Of a stretch of DNA of 64,000 nt, positions 53,332-61,928 are shown piece after piece; the stretch's first letter is position 1, and each line of letters begins with the position of its first letter. This stretch comes from Clostridiales bacterium CCNA10. GTDB taxonomy: Bacteria; Bacillota; Clostridia; Oscillospirales; Oscillospiraceae. Under the pieces are notes generated by a model, which was not told the origin of the DNA, made no database searches, and saw only the letters and a list, made by a program, of their open reading frames with translations. The stretch spans positions 1,674,001 through 1,738,000 of the forward strand of contig AP018533.1 in assembly GCA_003573975.1 (NCBI GenBank). The letters are read 5' to 3'. The translations under genes and the position numbers were made by a program.

Positions 53332-54829
53332 TTATGGCCTGACCCCACAGGGGCCGAATATCAAGCGGCTGGATGTCATTCTGGAAGAGATGCACTCGGG
53401 CCTGTCTGAGAAATGGGGCGTGAATACGCGCCAGAACCCCGAGTCCCTGCTGAACCACCTGCTGACGAACGTGGCCGACGCCATCGCCGACCTCTGGGAG
53501 TTCGGCGAAGCGGTGTACTTCTCGCAGTACCCGGCCACTGCAGAGGGGCGGAGCCTCGACAATGCCGCCCAGTATGGCGGCTCCACCCGTGAGGCGGCCG
53601 CGAAGTCGTACTACCCGATTCATTGCACCGGCAAGGACGGAACGAAGCTGGCCGCCGGTACGCGGATTTCCTCCGCGACGAACCCGACAACCTATCTGAG
53701 TATCACGGACACGAGAGAAATCAGCCGTACGTCGTTCAATCGTGCCTGCATCAAAATCGCGTCCCTCGGAACAGAGAGTGTTTACACCGTAGCCATCAAT
53801 GGCGCGGTGTTTTCTTATAGCCCGACGGCGGCGGACACGCTCACGGTGCTGAAAGGCATCGCGGCGGCCATCACCGACGAGAAGTTCACGGCCTCCGTGG
53901 ACGAGACGAATGAGTTCCTGAACATCGAGGCGGCAGACATTGCCTCGAACAATGTGCTGATTCTCTCCGAGAACCTGACCACGGAGACGGTGACGTCGAT
54001 TATCACCTTCGGCACCGAAGAGAACGGCGACATCCTGATTCCTGGCGGGGTCATTACGAACATCGTCAACGCCGACGCTGGCCTGCTGGCCGTCGAGAAC
54101 CTCTGCGGCTACATCGCGGGCCGTGACGAAGAGACGGACGTTGAGTTCCGCCAGTCCTACGCGGACAAAATCTTCAACCGTTCGAGCAATATGCTTGAGA
54201 GCATCCGCTCCGCAATCCTGCTGAACGTGCAGGGCGTCCGCAGCGTCGCCCCGTATGAGAACGCAACGCACCAATGGTATGTGGACGGCACCTATCTGGA
54301 CGTGAAGGACGTGACCGAAACACCTGCAGGCGACATCGTCCGTCCGCCGCACAGCGTCGAGATCGTGGTAGATGGCGGCGACTCGAAGGAAATCGCGCAG
54401 CAGATCCTCGCCAACAAAGCGGGCGGCATCAACACGGTCGGCGAGACCGTCGTGGTTCTGCCCGGTGAGTACGACGAGGAAATCACGATCCGGTTCAATC
54501 GGCCGACGACGATTTACACATGGTTCCGCCTTGGCATCACGCTCAACCGCTCCGAGGCTTTGCCACCGAACTACGTTGACCTGCTGAGAGAGGTCGTCCT
54601 GGAGAACATGGACGCTCTGGATGCTGGCAAGGATGTCGTTCCGCAGCAGTTCATGAGCCAGCTTTATCGAGCTTGCTCGGGCATCAGCTATATCGACATT
54701 CAGCTTTACGCTTCGGCGGACGCCTCCGATGAAAAACCCTCCAAGTACCCCGACCGCAGTAAGAACATTACGGCGCGTCAGCGGGCCTACACCAAGGAGG
54801 AGATGATCGAGGTGGAGATTGATGGCTGA
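53324..54829 (+). CDS. Baseplate J-like protein
   Basis: 501 residues. LSEKWGVNTRQNPESLLNHL, AATAEGRSLDNAAQYGGSTR, AGTRISSATNPTTYLSI, and the C-terminal GRDEETDVEFRQSYADKIF are baseplate J motifs. J forms the wedge arms that join hub and fibres. It overlaps gene neighbours on both sides. Confidence 0.93.
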   Translation: MADYGLTPQGPNIKRLDVILEEMHSGLSEKWGVNTRQNPESLLNHLLTNVADAIADLWEFGEAVYFSQYPATAEGRSLDNAAQYGGSTREAAAKSYYPIHCTGKDGTKLAAGTRISSATNPTTYLSITDTREISRTSFNRACIKIASLGTESVYTVAINGAVFSYSPTAADTLTVLKGIAAAITDEKFTASVDETNEFLNIEAADIASNNVLILSENLTTETVTSIITFGTEENGDILIPGGVITNIVNADAGLLAVENLCGYIAGRDEETDVEFRQSYADKIFNRSSNMLESIRSAILLNVQGVRSVAPYENATHQWYVDGTYLDVKDVTETPAGDIVRPPHSVEIVVDGGDSKEIAQQILANKAGGINTVGETVVVLPGEYDEEITIRFNRPTTIYTWFRLGITLNRSEALPPNYVDLLREVVLENMDALDAGKDVVPQQFMSQLYRACSGISYIDIQLYASADASDEKPSKYPDRSKNITARQRAYTKEEMIEVEIDG

Positions 54830-55820
54830 TTATGTAGCGACCCTGAAAAACGACCTTGTCGAGCAGTTCCGGGGCAAGGCCAATATCGAGGCGCTCATGG
54901 AAGTCATAGGCGCCCAGCTTCAGCAGGTGTATGACTTCTACGACCAGCTTCGGCAGGACAGGGGAGTACATACAGCCGTTGGCAAGCAACTGGACGGTGT
55001 CGGTGACATCGTCGTGATGACCAGAATGGAGGCCGGCAAGCTCGCTGGCGACCCGATCCCGTTCGAGGTCATCGACGACGAAACCTACCGTCGGTATCTG
55101 ATTTACAAAATCCTGAAAAACACCTGCGATTGCACCTACCCGGACATCATCAAGGCGTTTCGGATGTTCTGGGATCGGCCTCTGTACTACAAGGAAGATC
55201 CTGCAGAACCCGCGACGATGATTTTTGATACCGGCGAAATGGATGGCACCGTCGATACGACGCCGCTGTTCACCACGCCGCTGCTCCGCGCCGCTGGCGT
55301 TACCTTGAAGCTCTACGCTCGGACGAAGACCGAGATGGAGACGGCAAAGCTCTACATTCTGAGCGGCCTCGGCTTTGCCGTCACGGAAACGCTGCTGCCC
55401 ATCCTCGAACGCGATATTGATTACCGCGCCCATGTGTACGTCAGGGGCGGGTATTCGACCATCGCCGAGGACACGCTCCCCGGCGTCGAGCGAGACTATA
55501 AGTTTGGCTTCAAACTCCATCTGGGCGCCGGTCTGCAGGCGGTCTTGGAGAGTACGCTGCCCAATCAGGAGCGCGAAGTGTCCTATGACACCTCTGTTTG
55601 CGCTGGAAGCGCGGTTCAGAGCGTCATGGAAACGAGAATCACCGACATGGTGATGAAGTCGGGGAAGATGGCCTCACCGCAACGGTCTGCTGCGAAGCGC
55701 ACGAAACTCCAAAACCTCCGAGCCGTCGCGGATCGCTTGAAGCGAGAAAGCACAGCAGAGGGCAGGAGCGCCCCGAAAGCAGAGTCCAACAAAACGATTG
55801 AAGGAGGAACACAGAAATGA
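54822..55820 (+). CDS. Tail protein I-like (DUF2612-like)
   Basis: 332 residues. KNDLVEQFRGKANIEALMEV and DGVGDIVVMTRMEAGKLAGD followed by YRRYLIYKILKNTCDCTYPD are the DUF2612/gpI pattern. The C-terminal third adds two repeated LLPILERDIDYRAHVYVRGG-type segments and a basic tail. It links J with fibre proteins. Confidence 0.82.
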   Translation: MADYVATLKNDLVEQFRGKANIEALMEVIGAQLQQVYDFYDQLRQDRGVHTAVGKQLDGVGDIVVMTRMEAGKLAGDPIPFEVIDDETYRRYLIYKILKNTCDCTYPDIIKAFRMFWDRPLYYKEDPAEPATMIFDTGEMDGTVDTTPLFTTPLLRAAGVTLKLYARTKTEMETAKLYILSGLGFAVTETLLPILERDIDYRAHVYVRGGYSTIAEDTLPGVERDYKFGFKLHLGAGLQAVLESTLPNQEREVSYDTSVCAGSAVQSVMETRITDMVMKSGKMASPQRSAAKRTKLQNLRAVADRLKRESTAEGRSAPKAESNKTIEGGTQK

Positions 55821-56851
55821 GCTACTATGGCGGAACCGTAACAGTCGCCGGCCGAAATCTCATTACGAGCCTCATGGCTGGGAAGACGATTGAGTTCACC
55901 CGCATCATGGTCGGCTCTGGCGCCATGCCCGAAGGTGTTGAGCCTATCGACATGGTCGCGCTGGTCACTCCGGTTGCGGAGGGCGTTTCGTCCGTCGCGA
56001 CTGTGGAGAACGGCGTACTGAGCATGGTGGTCGAATACCGCAACGACCTGAACGGCGGTTTGCAGGAGGGCTTCTGGCTCCGCGAGTTTGGCGTATTCGC
56101 CAAGACCGAGGACACCGAGGAAATCCTGCTCTACTACGCAACGCTGGGCGACAGCCCGCAGCCGGTCAATGCCTACAAGGATAACCGCATTGACATTCGG
56201 CGCTATCCCATTTCGATTGCCCTTGAGTTGGATGCCGATGTCCAGATTACCTACAACCCCGGCGCGTTCATCACGTCCGCTGAGGCTGAGGAGCTGGTAC
56301 GGACGATGGTTCAGGAGGCGATCAGCGGTGTCGGCACCGCAATCATCAAAGACATCACGATTCCCCACACCGGCTGGACATGGCAGGAGGAGAATCCTGA
56401 TGAACAGGGCGCGTGGGACATGGACGAGTATCGCTACTACGTCGATGTTCCCGTGACGGAGGCTGCGGAAACGCAGTTCCCGAACGTCGCTCTGCATAAA
56501 GCGGCCCTTGAGACCGCGAAAAACGCTGGCCTTTGCCCGACGGTGCAGACCCTTGCCGGTGTGCTGCGCTTCTGGGCAAAGAGAAGTCCTGACGAGGATA
56601 TGGAGGCGACAATCGCCCTCGTATCTCCCGGTGCCAGCAGCAGTGGGGGAGGCGGAGGCTCGACCTATGTGCTGCCCGTGGCTACGGCAACGCGGCTCGG
56701 CGGCGTAAAGATCGGCAAAGGTATCTCTGTGGCAGCGGACGGCACGATCACCGCATCGACCAGCGGCGTCAGCCCCGACGACATGGCCTCCACCGAAGAC
56801 ACGGAATCCATGCTGGACGAAGTCTTCCCCTCTGAGGACGAGAACCCCTAA
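55817..56851 (+). CDS. Tail fibre N-terminal protein (DUF3751-like)
   Basis: 344 residues. The first 160 (TVTVAGRNLITSLMAGKTIE, GLQEGFWLREFGVFAKTEDT) are a DUF3751 fibre attachment domain. A helical linker, a Gly-rich GSSSGGGGGS-like stretch and the LGGVKIGKGISVAADGTI motif follow. The last 20 residues end TESMLDEVFPSEDENP, an end shared with two other fibre proteins here. Confidence 0.82.
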   Translation: MSYYGGTVTVAGRNLITSLMAGKTIEFTRIMVGSGAMPEGVEPIDMVALVTPVAEGVSSVATVENGVLSMVVEYRNDLNGGLQEGFWLREFGVFAKTEDTEEILLYYATLGDSPQPVNAYKDNRIDIRRYPISIALELDADVQITYNPGAFITSAEAEELVRTMVQEAISGVGTAIIKDITIPHTGWTWQEENPDEQGAWDMDEYRYYVDVPVTEAAETQFPNVALHKAALETAKNAGLCPTVQTLAGVLRFWAKRSPDEDMEATIALVSPGASSSGGGGGSTYVLPVATATRLGGVKIGKGISVAADGTITASTSGVSPDDMASTEDTESMLDEVFPSEDENP

Positions 56852-56885
56852 ACTACCGGCAAAGACCATTGAGAGGAGCGATTAA

Positions 56886-58334
56886 ATGGCATACGACACC
56901 TCTAAACTCGCAAGCCTTCAGGCTCTGAAAGACACGGCTACCCGTATCAAGAAAGAGTATCTGGCGGCTATCTCCAAGGCGGGTCACGCTTCATTCCAGA
57001 AGGCCGAAGCTATCCCGACCGCGGAGGAGGCACAGGAGAATATCCTGTACCTTGTTAAGAACACCGAGACAAGCCACTACGACATCTACGCTCTGGTAGA
57101 CGGTGCGGTGGAACTGCTGGATGACACCACGGTCAATCTCGACGGTTGCGTGACCGACGAAGAGCTGGCAACGGCTCTGGCTGGTCTGGGCGGCGGCGCA
57201 CTCTATGAGGGCACGAAGTCCGACCTGTCCGCATCCGACAGCAGCGTCATCGAGGCGTACTTCGCGGCGCACACCGACATTACCCCGAAGGCGGGCGATG
57301 TGTTCGTCGTGACCACCACCGTCGGCGGCAAGGAGTACGAGAAGTCTGCGTACCAGTACACCGGCGAGGCGTGGGAAGCGATGACCGGCAACGTGGACGC
57401 CGACAAGGTCATCATGCGCGAGAACCTGATGCTGGCGGGCGATTACGACCGCATCGGCAACTGGACGAAGGACAAGAACGGCACGGCCACAAAGGAAGTG
57501 TCCGGCAAGTCCGTCGCGGCGATCCTGAAAGACCTGACCTCCAAGACCCTCCAGCCGACTATCACCGCGAACCCGTCCATCAACGGCTTCGGCCTGAGCG
57601 GTGCGGGTGCAGTGGAAGCCGGTACTGCGGTTGCAACCGCGTCCTATCTGGCTGCCAACCTGAACCCCGGTTCCTACAAGTACGGCCCCAAGGCCGGTAC
57701 TGGCGTCGTGGCGTCCAACTGGAAGGTTGAGCGTATCACCGACGGCGGCGCTGAGCAGGTGGCATCCGTGGACGCCGCGTCCCTGCCTGCTGGCAGCGAC
57801 AACAACGGCGGCAACGGCTTCATCATCGGCGACGCTGGCGGCGCTAACGCTGTGGCAAGCCTGAAGTACCGCGTGACAGCGACGCACGGTGCTGGTGTGC
57901 AGGCCGAGGACAACCTCGGCGGCGCGTCCAACCCCGCTGTTGCGATTGCGGCTGGGTCTAAGACGAAGGACTCCGCTGCGTACACGCCGTTCCGCAACTA
58001 CTTCTTCGGCGCAACCGCTGAGAAGCCGGCTCTGGACAGTGCGTACATCCGCGGCCTGACCAAGTCTGGCAAGGCGTACACTCCCGGCGTCATTACCGTC
58101 AATGTTCCCGCGGGTGCGAATCGCGTTGTGATCGCCTGCATCGCCGGCAAGACCGGTGTCAAAAAGGTCATCAACGAGACTGCGCTGAATGCCGATGTGA
58201 CCGATACCTTCACCAAGAAGACTGTCGCCGTCGAAGGCGCAAACGGCTACACCGCGAAGGACTACAATGCGTGGGTTTTCGAGCCGGCCGTTCCGTACGA
58301 GAACGCTGCCGTCCTGAAAGTCACGCTCGGTTGA
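56886..58334 (+). CDS. Tail appendage protein with N-terminal helix
   Basis: 482 residues. The N-terminus MAYDTSKLASLQALKDTATR is paralogous to that of the 58710-59789 gene. EAQENILYLVKNTETSHYD is a strand unit also seen in fibre proteins. The rest is strand-rich with Gly, Asn and Ala, probably a fibre shaft or adhesin. Host-binding is likely but unproven. Confidence 0.75.
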   Translation: MAYDTSKLASLQALKDTATRIKKEYLAAISKAGHASFQKAEAIPTAEEAQENILYLVKNTETSHYDIYALVDGAVELLDDTTVNLDGCVTDEELATALAGLGGGALYEGTKSDLSASDSSVIEAYFAAHTDITPKAGDVFVVTTTVGGKEYEKSAYQYTGEAWEAMTGNVDADKVIMRENLMLAGDYDRIGNWTKDKNGTATKEVSGKSVAAILKDLTSKTLQPTITANPSINGFGLSGAGAVEAGTAVATASYLAANLNPGSYKYGPKAGTGVVASNWKVERITDGGAEQVASVDAASLPAGSDNNGGNGFIIGDAGGANAVASLKYRVTATHGAGVQAEDNLGGASNPAVAIAAGSKTKDSAAYTPFRNYFFGATAEKPALDSAYIRGLTKSGKAYTPGVITVNVPAGANRVVIACIAGKTGVKKVINETALNADVTDTFTKKTVAVEGANGYTAKDYNAWVFEPAVPYENAAVLKVTLG

Positions 58335-58350
58335 GAGGAGGGAATGAAAT

Positions 58351-58662
58351 ATGGCAGTCATTAACACCCAGAATAGCTACGCCAAGATGGAGTTCCCGCT
58401 GACGATCAAGCGGCAGGATGCGTTCAGCATCGACCCCACCGAGATCTGGCCCTCTCTTGAGGCTGCTCAGGAGTACGCGCAGACCAACCCCACAGCTTAC
58501 GTCGGCCAGAAACTCTCTGTCGTCGTGGATGGCGTGTCCACGCCGTATCAGATCAAGAACGCGGCCGGTGAGCTGGAACCCCTCGGCGGTACGCCTGCGA
58601 CCGACGAGGAAGTAGCAGAGATGTTTAACGAAGTGTTCAATTCTGGGGCAACCGGGAACTGA
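58351..58662 (+). CDS. Small fibre-associated protein
   Basis: 103 residues. A strand region (YAKMEFPLTIKRQDAFSID, AYVGQKLSVVVDGVSTPYQI) ends ATDEEVAEMFNEVFNSG, the shared C-terminal motif. Probably assembles with the fibre proteins on either side. Confidence 0.68.
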   Translation: MAVINTQNSYAKMEFPLTIKRQDAFSIDPTEIWPSLEAAQEYAQTNPTAYVGQKLSVVVDGVSTPYQIKNAAGELEPLGGTPATDEEVAEMFNEVFNSGATGN

Positions 58663-58709
58663 TGCTGCGGTGAACAAATATTTTTAATCATCATTAGGAG
58701 GAAAACACA

Positions 58710-59789
58710 ATGGCTTACGACAACACCCATCTGGTAAAACTGGCAGCCCTCAAGGCTCTGGCTGAGAAGGTGAAGAGCGACTACGCTCTGAAGGCTGATT
58801 TGACCGCTCTGAGCGGCCGCGTCGATAACCTCGTCGCTGCTGGCGGCGAGCCCAACGTCCTGACCGGCATCAAGGTCAACGGCACCCTGCTGGATCTGAC
58901 TGAGAAGATTGCCGACATCCTGATCGCTGAGGGCAAGACCAACGGCACCATCGCCGCCAACGGTGTTGATGTCCCCGTTCACGGTCTGGCTGCTCTGGCT
59001 TACAAGGCCGAGGTTTCCGAGACTGAGCTGGCGAAGGCTCTGAAGGATGCCATCGACGCCAAGGCAAAGCAGGCCGACCTCGACACTCTGACCGGTGAGG
59101 GCGAAGGCTCCATCAAGAAGATGATCGACGACGCCTTCAATGACTTCTCCACCAAGGTCAGCGATGACGGTGTCGTCAACTCTTACAAGGAGTTGATCGA
59201 CTGGGCCGCAACCCACGGCGCTGAGGCGACCAAACTGACGAAGGGCATCTCTGAGAATAAGACCGCCATCGCCAACCTGAAGAAGTATGTCGGTACTCTG
59301 CCCGAAGGTGCGACTGCCACCGATGTCGTCGGTTACATCGCCGAGGCGATTGCCGCTCTGAGCATCGGCGACTACGCCAAGACCACCGAGGTCACTGCTG
59401 CCATCAACACCGCTCTGGCCGATTACGCCAAGACGAGCGATGTCAACACCGGTCTGGGTAAGAAGGCCGACAAGGTCGCCAAGGCCACCAACGGCAACTT
59501 CGCTGCTCTGGACGCTGACGGCAACCTCAAGGACTCCGGCAAGAAGGCGGCTGACTTCGTTGCCGCTGAGGCTGGCAAGCGTCTGATGACCGACGCCGAG
59601 GGCACCAAGCTCGGCGGCGTGGCTGAGGGTGCCACCAAGGTCGAGGCGTCCGAGACCAACGGCAACGTCAAGATCAACGGCGTTGACACCAAGGTTTACA
59701 CCGAACCCTCTGATGTCGTGCATGGCGCTATCGCCACCGACACTGAGGTGACCGAGATGCTGAACGAGGTCTTTGCCGCCACCGTCTGA
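58710..59789 (+). CDS. Tail fibre-like protein with coiled-coil shaft
   Basis: 359 residues, MAYDNTHLVKLAALKALAEK, then long Ala/Lys/Asp-rich helical repeats and strand segments (EGATKVEASETNGNVKING). Ends IATDTEVTEMLNEVFAATV. Repeat-built trimeric shaft is likely. The Ala/Lys/Asp-rich codon pattern makes antisense frames long; those are not genes. Confidence 0.75.
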   Translation: MAYDNTHLVKLAALKALAEKVKSDYALKADLTALSGRVDNLVAAGGEPNVLTGIKVNGTLLDLTEKIADILIAEGKTNGTIAANGVDVPVHGLAALAYKAEVSETELAKALKDAIDAKAKQADLDTLTGEGEGSIKKMIDDAFNDFSTKVSDDGVVNSYKELIDWAATHGAEATKLTKGISENKTAIANLKKYVGTLPEGATATDVVGYIAEAIAALSIGDYAKTTEVTAAINTALADYAKTSDVNTGLGKKADKVAKATNGNFAALDADGNLKDSGKKAADFVAAEAGKRLMTDAEGTKLGGVAEGATKVEASETNGNVKINGVDTKVYTEPSDVVHGAIATDTEVTEMLNEVFAATV

Positions 59790-59814
59790 GCGTAATCACA
59801 GCGTAGACTGAAAA

Positions 59815-59839
59815 GGGGCGAGGGCAAACCCCTCGCCCC
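59815..59839 (+). terminator. Stem-loop after the fibre gene
   Basis: GGGGCGAGGG pairs with CCCCTCGCCCC around CAAA. No U run after it; attenuation or mRNA end protection is likely. Confidence 0.6.
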
Positions 59840-59868
59840 GTGATTATCCATCTTGGAGGTAGTAACGC

Positions 59869-60279
59869 ATGGGTAAATTGACATACCTGAACCATCTGAA
59901 AGCCTGTGCGGAAGCGGCGAAGAGCTTTACGAACGGTCTGGTAGCCAATCTGGCGCAGACCGTGACGGAAGCGATGCAGGAAATGGAGGACGTGAAGGCC
60001 GACAAGCAGCACACGAAGGCAATCACGATTCCGACTACCGGCTGGGGAATCGACGAGAACTCGGAAGATTATCCGAGTTATTGCGACATCGTTGTGGCGG
60101 GAATCACGGCGAAAGACCGTGTTGACATTGCCATTGCGCCGAACAGTCAGGCAGCGGCTATCGCCTGCGGGATGTCTCCGACCAACCAGACGTTGGCGGG
60201 GAAGATCCGCGTATGGGCGAAGACCGCTCCGGCCGCCGCTATTTCCGCGGAATACTGGCTGAATCAGGGAAAGGAGTAA
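59869..60279 (+). CDS. Fibre-region protein, unknown
   Basis: 136 residues. A helical N-terminus (LNHLKACAEAAKSFTNGLVA) is followed by a strand domain that resembles the middle part of the 55817-56851 protein (TIPTTGWGIDE with PTNQTLAGKIRVWAKTAP, against IPHTGWTWQEE with PTVQTLAGVLRFWAKRSP). So the two share a small carrier domain. Confidence 0.65.
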   Translation: MGKLTYLNHLKACAEAAKSFTNGLVANLAQTVTEAMQEMEDVKADKQHTKAITIPTTGWGIDENSEDYPSYCDIVVAGITAKDRVDIAIAPNSQAAAIACGMSPTNQTLAGKIRVWAKTAPAAAISAEYWLNQGKE

Positions 60280-60288
60280 CCGGACGAT

Positions 60289-60675
60289 ATGGCTTATGGA
60301 ACCGTAAATGTCGGTCAGGCTCAGACCGATGACAGCAAGTATCTGACCACCGAACAGGTCGGTACGCCGAGTGGGCTCGCAACGCTGGACGCGAACGGCA
60401 AACTGACCGCATCTCAGCGCCCCGACGTTGATGCTTACACGAGGAAACAGACCGACGATCTCGTCGATCAGGATGTGGCGGCGCACAACGAAAATGCTTC
60501 CGCTCACGGCGACATCCGCGCTTCCATCGCGGCTGTTGATGCAGCCGTAAAGGCAATCGAGCTGAAGTACGGCACGGAGATCACGAAAAATCCGTTCAGC
60601 GTCGGCTTCACCGACCTGAGTGCGGTCAACGTGACCGGCGTATGGAACGCATCGCTGGGCAGGATCGAGTTCTGA
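60289..60675 (+). CDS. Fibre-region protein, unknown
   Basis: 128 residues: YGTVNVGQAQTDDSKYLTTE, an internal helix (AHNENASAHGDIRASIAAVD) and a C-terminal strand. Similar helical-strand patterns are typical of fibre tips or chaperones. Coupled to the next gene by TGATG. No family recognised. Confidence 0.62.
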   Translation: MAYGTVNVGQAQTDDSKYLTTEQVGTPSGLATLDANGKLTASQRPDVDAYTRKQTDDLVDQDVAAHNENASAHGDIRASIAAVDAAVKAIELKYGTEITKNPFSVGFTDLSAVNVTGVWNASLGRIEF

Positions 60676-60929
60676 TGGCAGAGGAAATCATTTTCTCGCG
60701 CCCCGCTGATGAAATTTCCTGCATCATCGGGAACCTGTTCTCAGCGATCACGCCTCCGTGCGACCTCAGACGCAGCACCGATCTTGTCATCTGCGGTATG
60801 ACCCACGCTCAAAATTATGGGACGCTGACCGTCAAGAGCGACTGCTGCATTTTCATCGGCGAGCCTGAAGATCTGGCCGCCGTATTAAACGGGCAATGCC
60901 TGGAAAGGAAGTGCAGACATGGCCGATAA
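60675..60929 (+). CDS. Small fibre-region protein, unknown
   Basis: 84 residues: MAEEIIFSRPADEISCIIGN, VICGMTHAQNYGTLTVKSDC, cysteine-containing. Coupled to both neighbours, including the Avd-like gene. No family recognised. Confidence 0.6.
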   Translation: MAEEIIFSRPADEISCIIGNLFSAITPPCDLRRSTDLVICGMTHAQNYGTLTVKSDCCIFIGEPEDLAAVLNGQCLERKCRHGR

Positions 60930-61509
60930 GGAGTTTCTGCTTGGCAACAGAGCAAGGGAGCTTCTGAAGTACACCAAGCAGGCGACGAGAGTTGTCTCCG
61001 GCGACATCAGCAAGGCCGACGTTCGAGCAATTATCACACGGGTTGCCGAGCTCGACGACATCTGCGATGTCAAGATGGTCTGCCAAGAGGTCGTACACGT
61101 CCTTGACACCAAGGACAAAGAGGGCTTCACAAAGAGTACCTTCCGAATGTATGGAGAGGATATGCGCGAAACCGCGAAAAAGATCCTGACGGACATCCAT
61201 CGCGCCAACAACACGAACTTCGTGGTGGCGTATGAGGATAGAATCCACAAGATCGAGGAAGTGGTGGACGGCTGCTCCCTGCTGCTGGAGTATATCACGA
61301 TCTGTATGGACGAAGGCATCATCAGCGTGAAGAAGGCAGGCGTCTGGACCAAGAAAGTCACAGACGTCAAGTATATGGCGATGGCGTGGCTGAAGGGAGA
61401 CCGCGGCAGAGCCAACAAGCTCCGTTCGGAAGCGAAGGAAAAGGAGGACAGAAGCCTTTACAATCTGGTGATGTCCGCCTGCTCCGCAGCCCAGTCCGCA
61501 CGGAAGTAA
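60919..61509 (+). CDS. Avd-like accessory protein of the DGR
   Basis: 196 residues, four to five helices with a basic C-terminal half (KKVTDVKYMAMAWLKGDRGR, ANKLRSEAKEKE). The fold pattern, size above Bordetella Avd, and place directly before the template repeat match DGR accessory proteins, which form a positively charged barrel that holds reverse transcriptase and template RNA. Sequence identity to known Avd was not checked; position is the main evidence. It overlaps the gene before it by 11 nt. Confidence 0.65.
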   Translation: MADKEFLLGNRARELLKYTKQATRVVSGDISKADVRAIITRVAELDDICDVKMVCQEVVHVLDTKDKEGFTKSTFRMYGEDMRETAKKILTDIHRANNTNFVVAYEDRIHKIEEVVDGCSLLLEYITICMDEGIISVKKAGVWTKKVTDVKYMAMAWLKGDRGRANKLRSEAKEKEDRSLYNLVMSACSAAQSARK

Positions 61510-61520
61510 TCAGGGTTCAT

Positions 61521-61928
61521 GGCGGAGGCATCCGCCTTGAGTTAGGGTATGACTCGCATCGGCCGCCAACTGGTGGCTCCGCTCCCCGAACACCAACAAC
61601 ACCAACAACGTGTGGAACGTCAACACCAATGGCAACTACAACAACAACAACGCATCCAACTCGAACGGCATCCGCCCCGCTCTGATGGAAAGTGAGATTA
61701 GTAATCCCTCCGATGGGACGAACACAGTACACCATCATCAAAGGGAGTCATATCCTGTCGCCCGTCTGTGCATGGATGGACGATAAACACATCACACCGA
61801 GGCTCGCCATCCCGGCTTGGATGCTGCGGCTGCCGGGGGCAAGACGACCGGTGTTAGGAGTGATGGCTGGTCTGGAGCTTGCCCTATACCCAGACCAGAG
61901 GAAGCAACAACAGCAAAGAAGCGAGTTT
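61521..61928 (+). ncRNA. DGR template RNA region (TR plus spacer)
   Basis: The non-coding stretch between the Avd-like gene and the reverse transcriptase. It holds a short hairpin GGCGGA/TCCGCC (61521-61536), the template repeat (61571-61684), a 180-nt spacer and a 9-bp hairpin CTGGTCTGG/CCAGACCAG (61867-61898). In DGRs the RNA that primes and templates reverse transcription spans TR and downstream spacer; ends here are approximate. Confidence 0.7.
61571..61684 (+). repeat. DGR template repeat (TR)
   Basis: 114 bases aligning with VR1 (63666-63779) and VR2 (15534-15647) without gaps. It is adenine-rich, with AAC/AAT codons where the variable repeats have other residues. The terminal CGCTCTG differs from CGCTTTG in both variable repeats, the expected IMH*/IMH difference that marks the donor. 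Confidence 0.92.

Noticed and set aside
61386-61685. Frame reading through the TR with repeated Thr-Thr
   Set aside because: Product of the adenine-rich template in another frame; TR is a template, not a coding repeat here.
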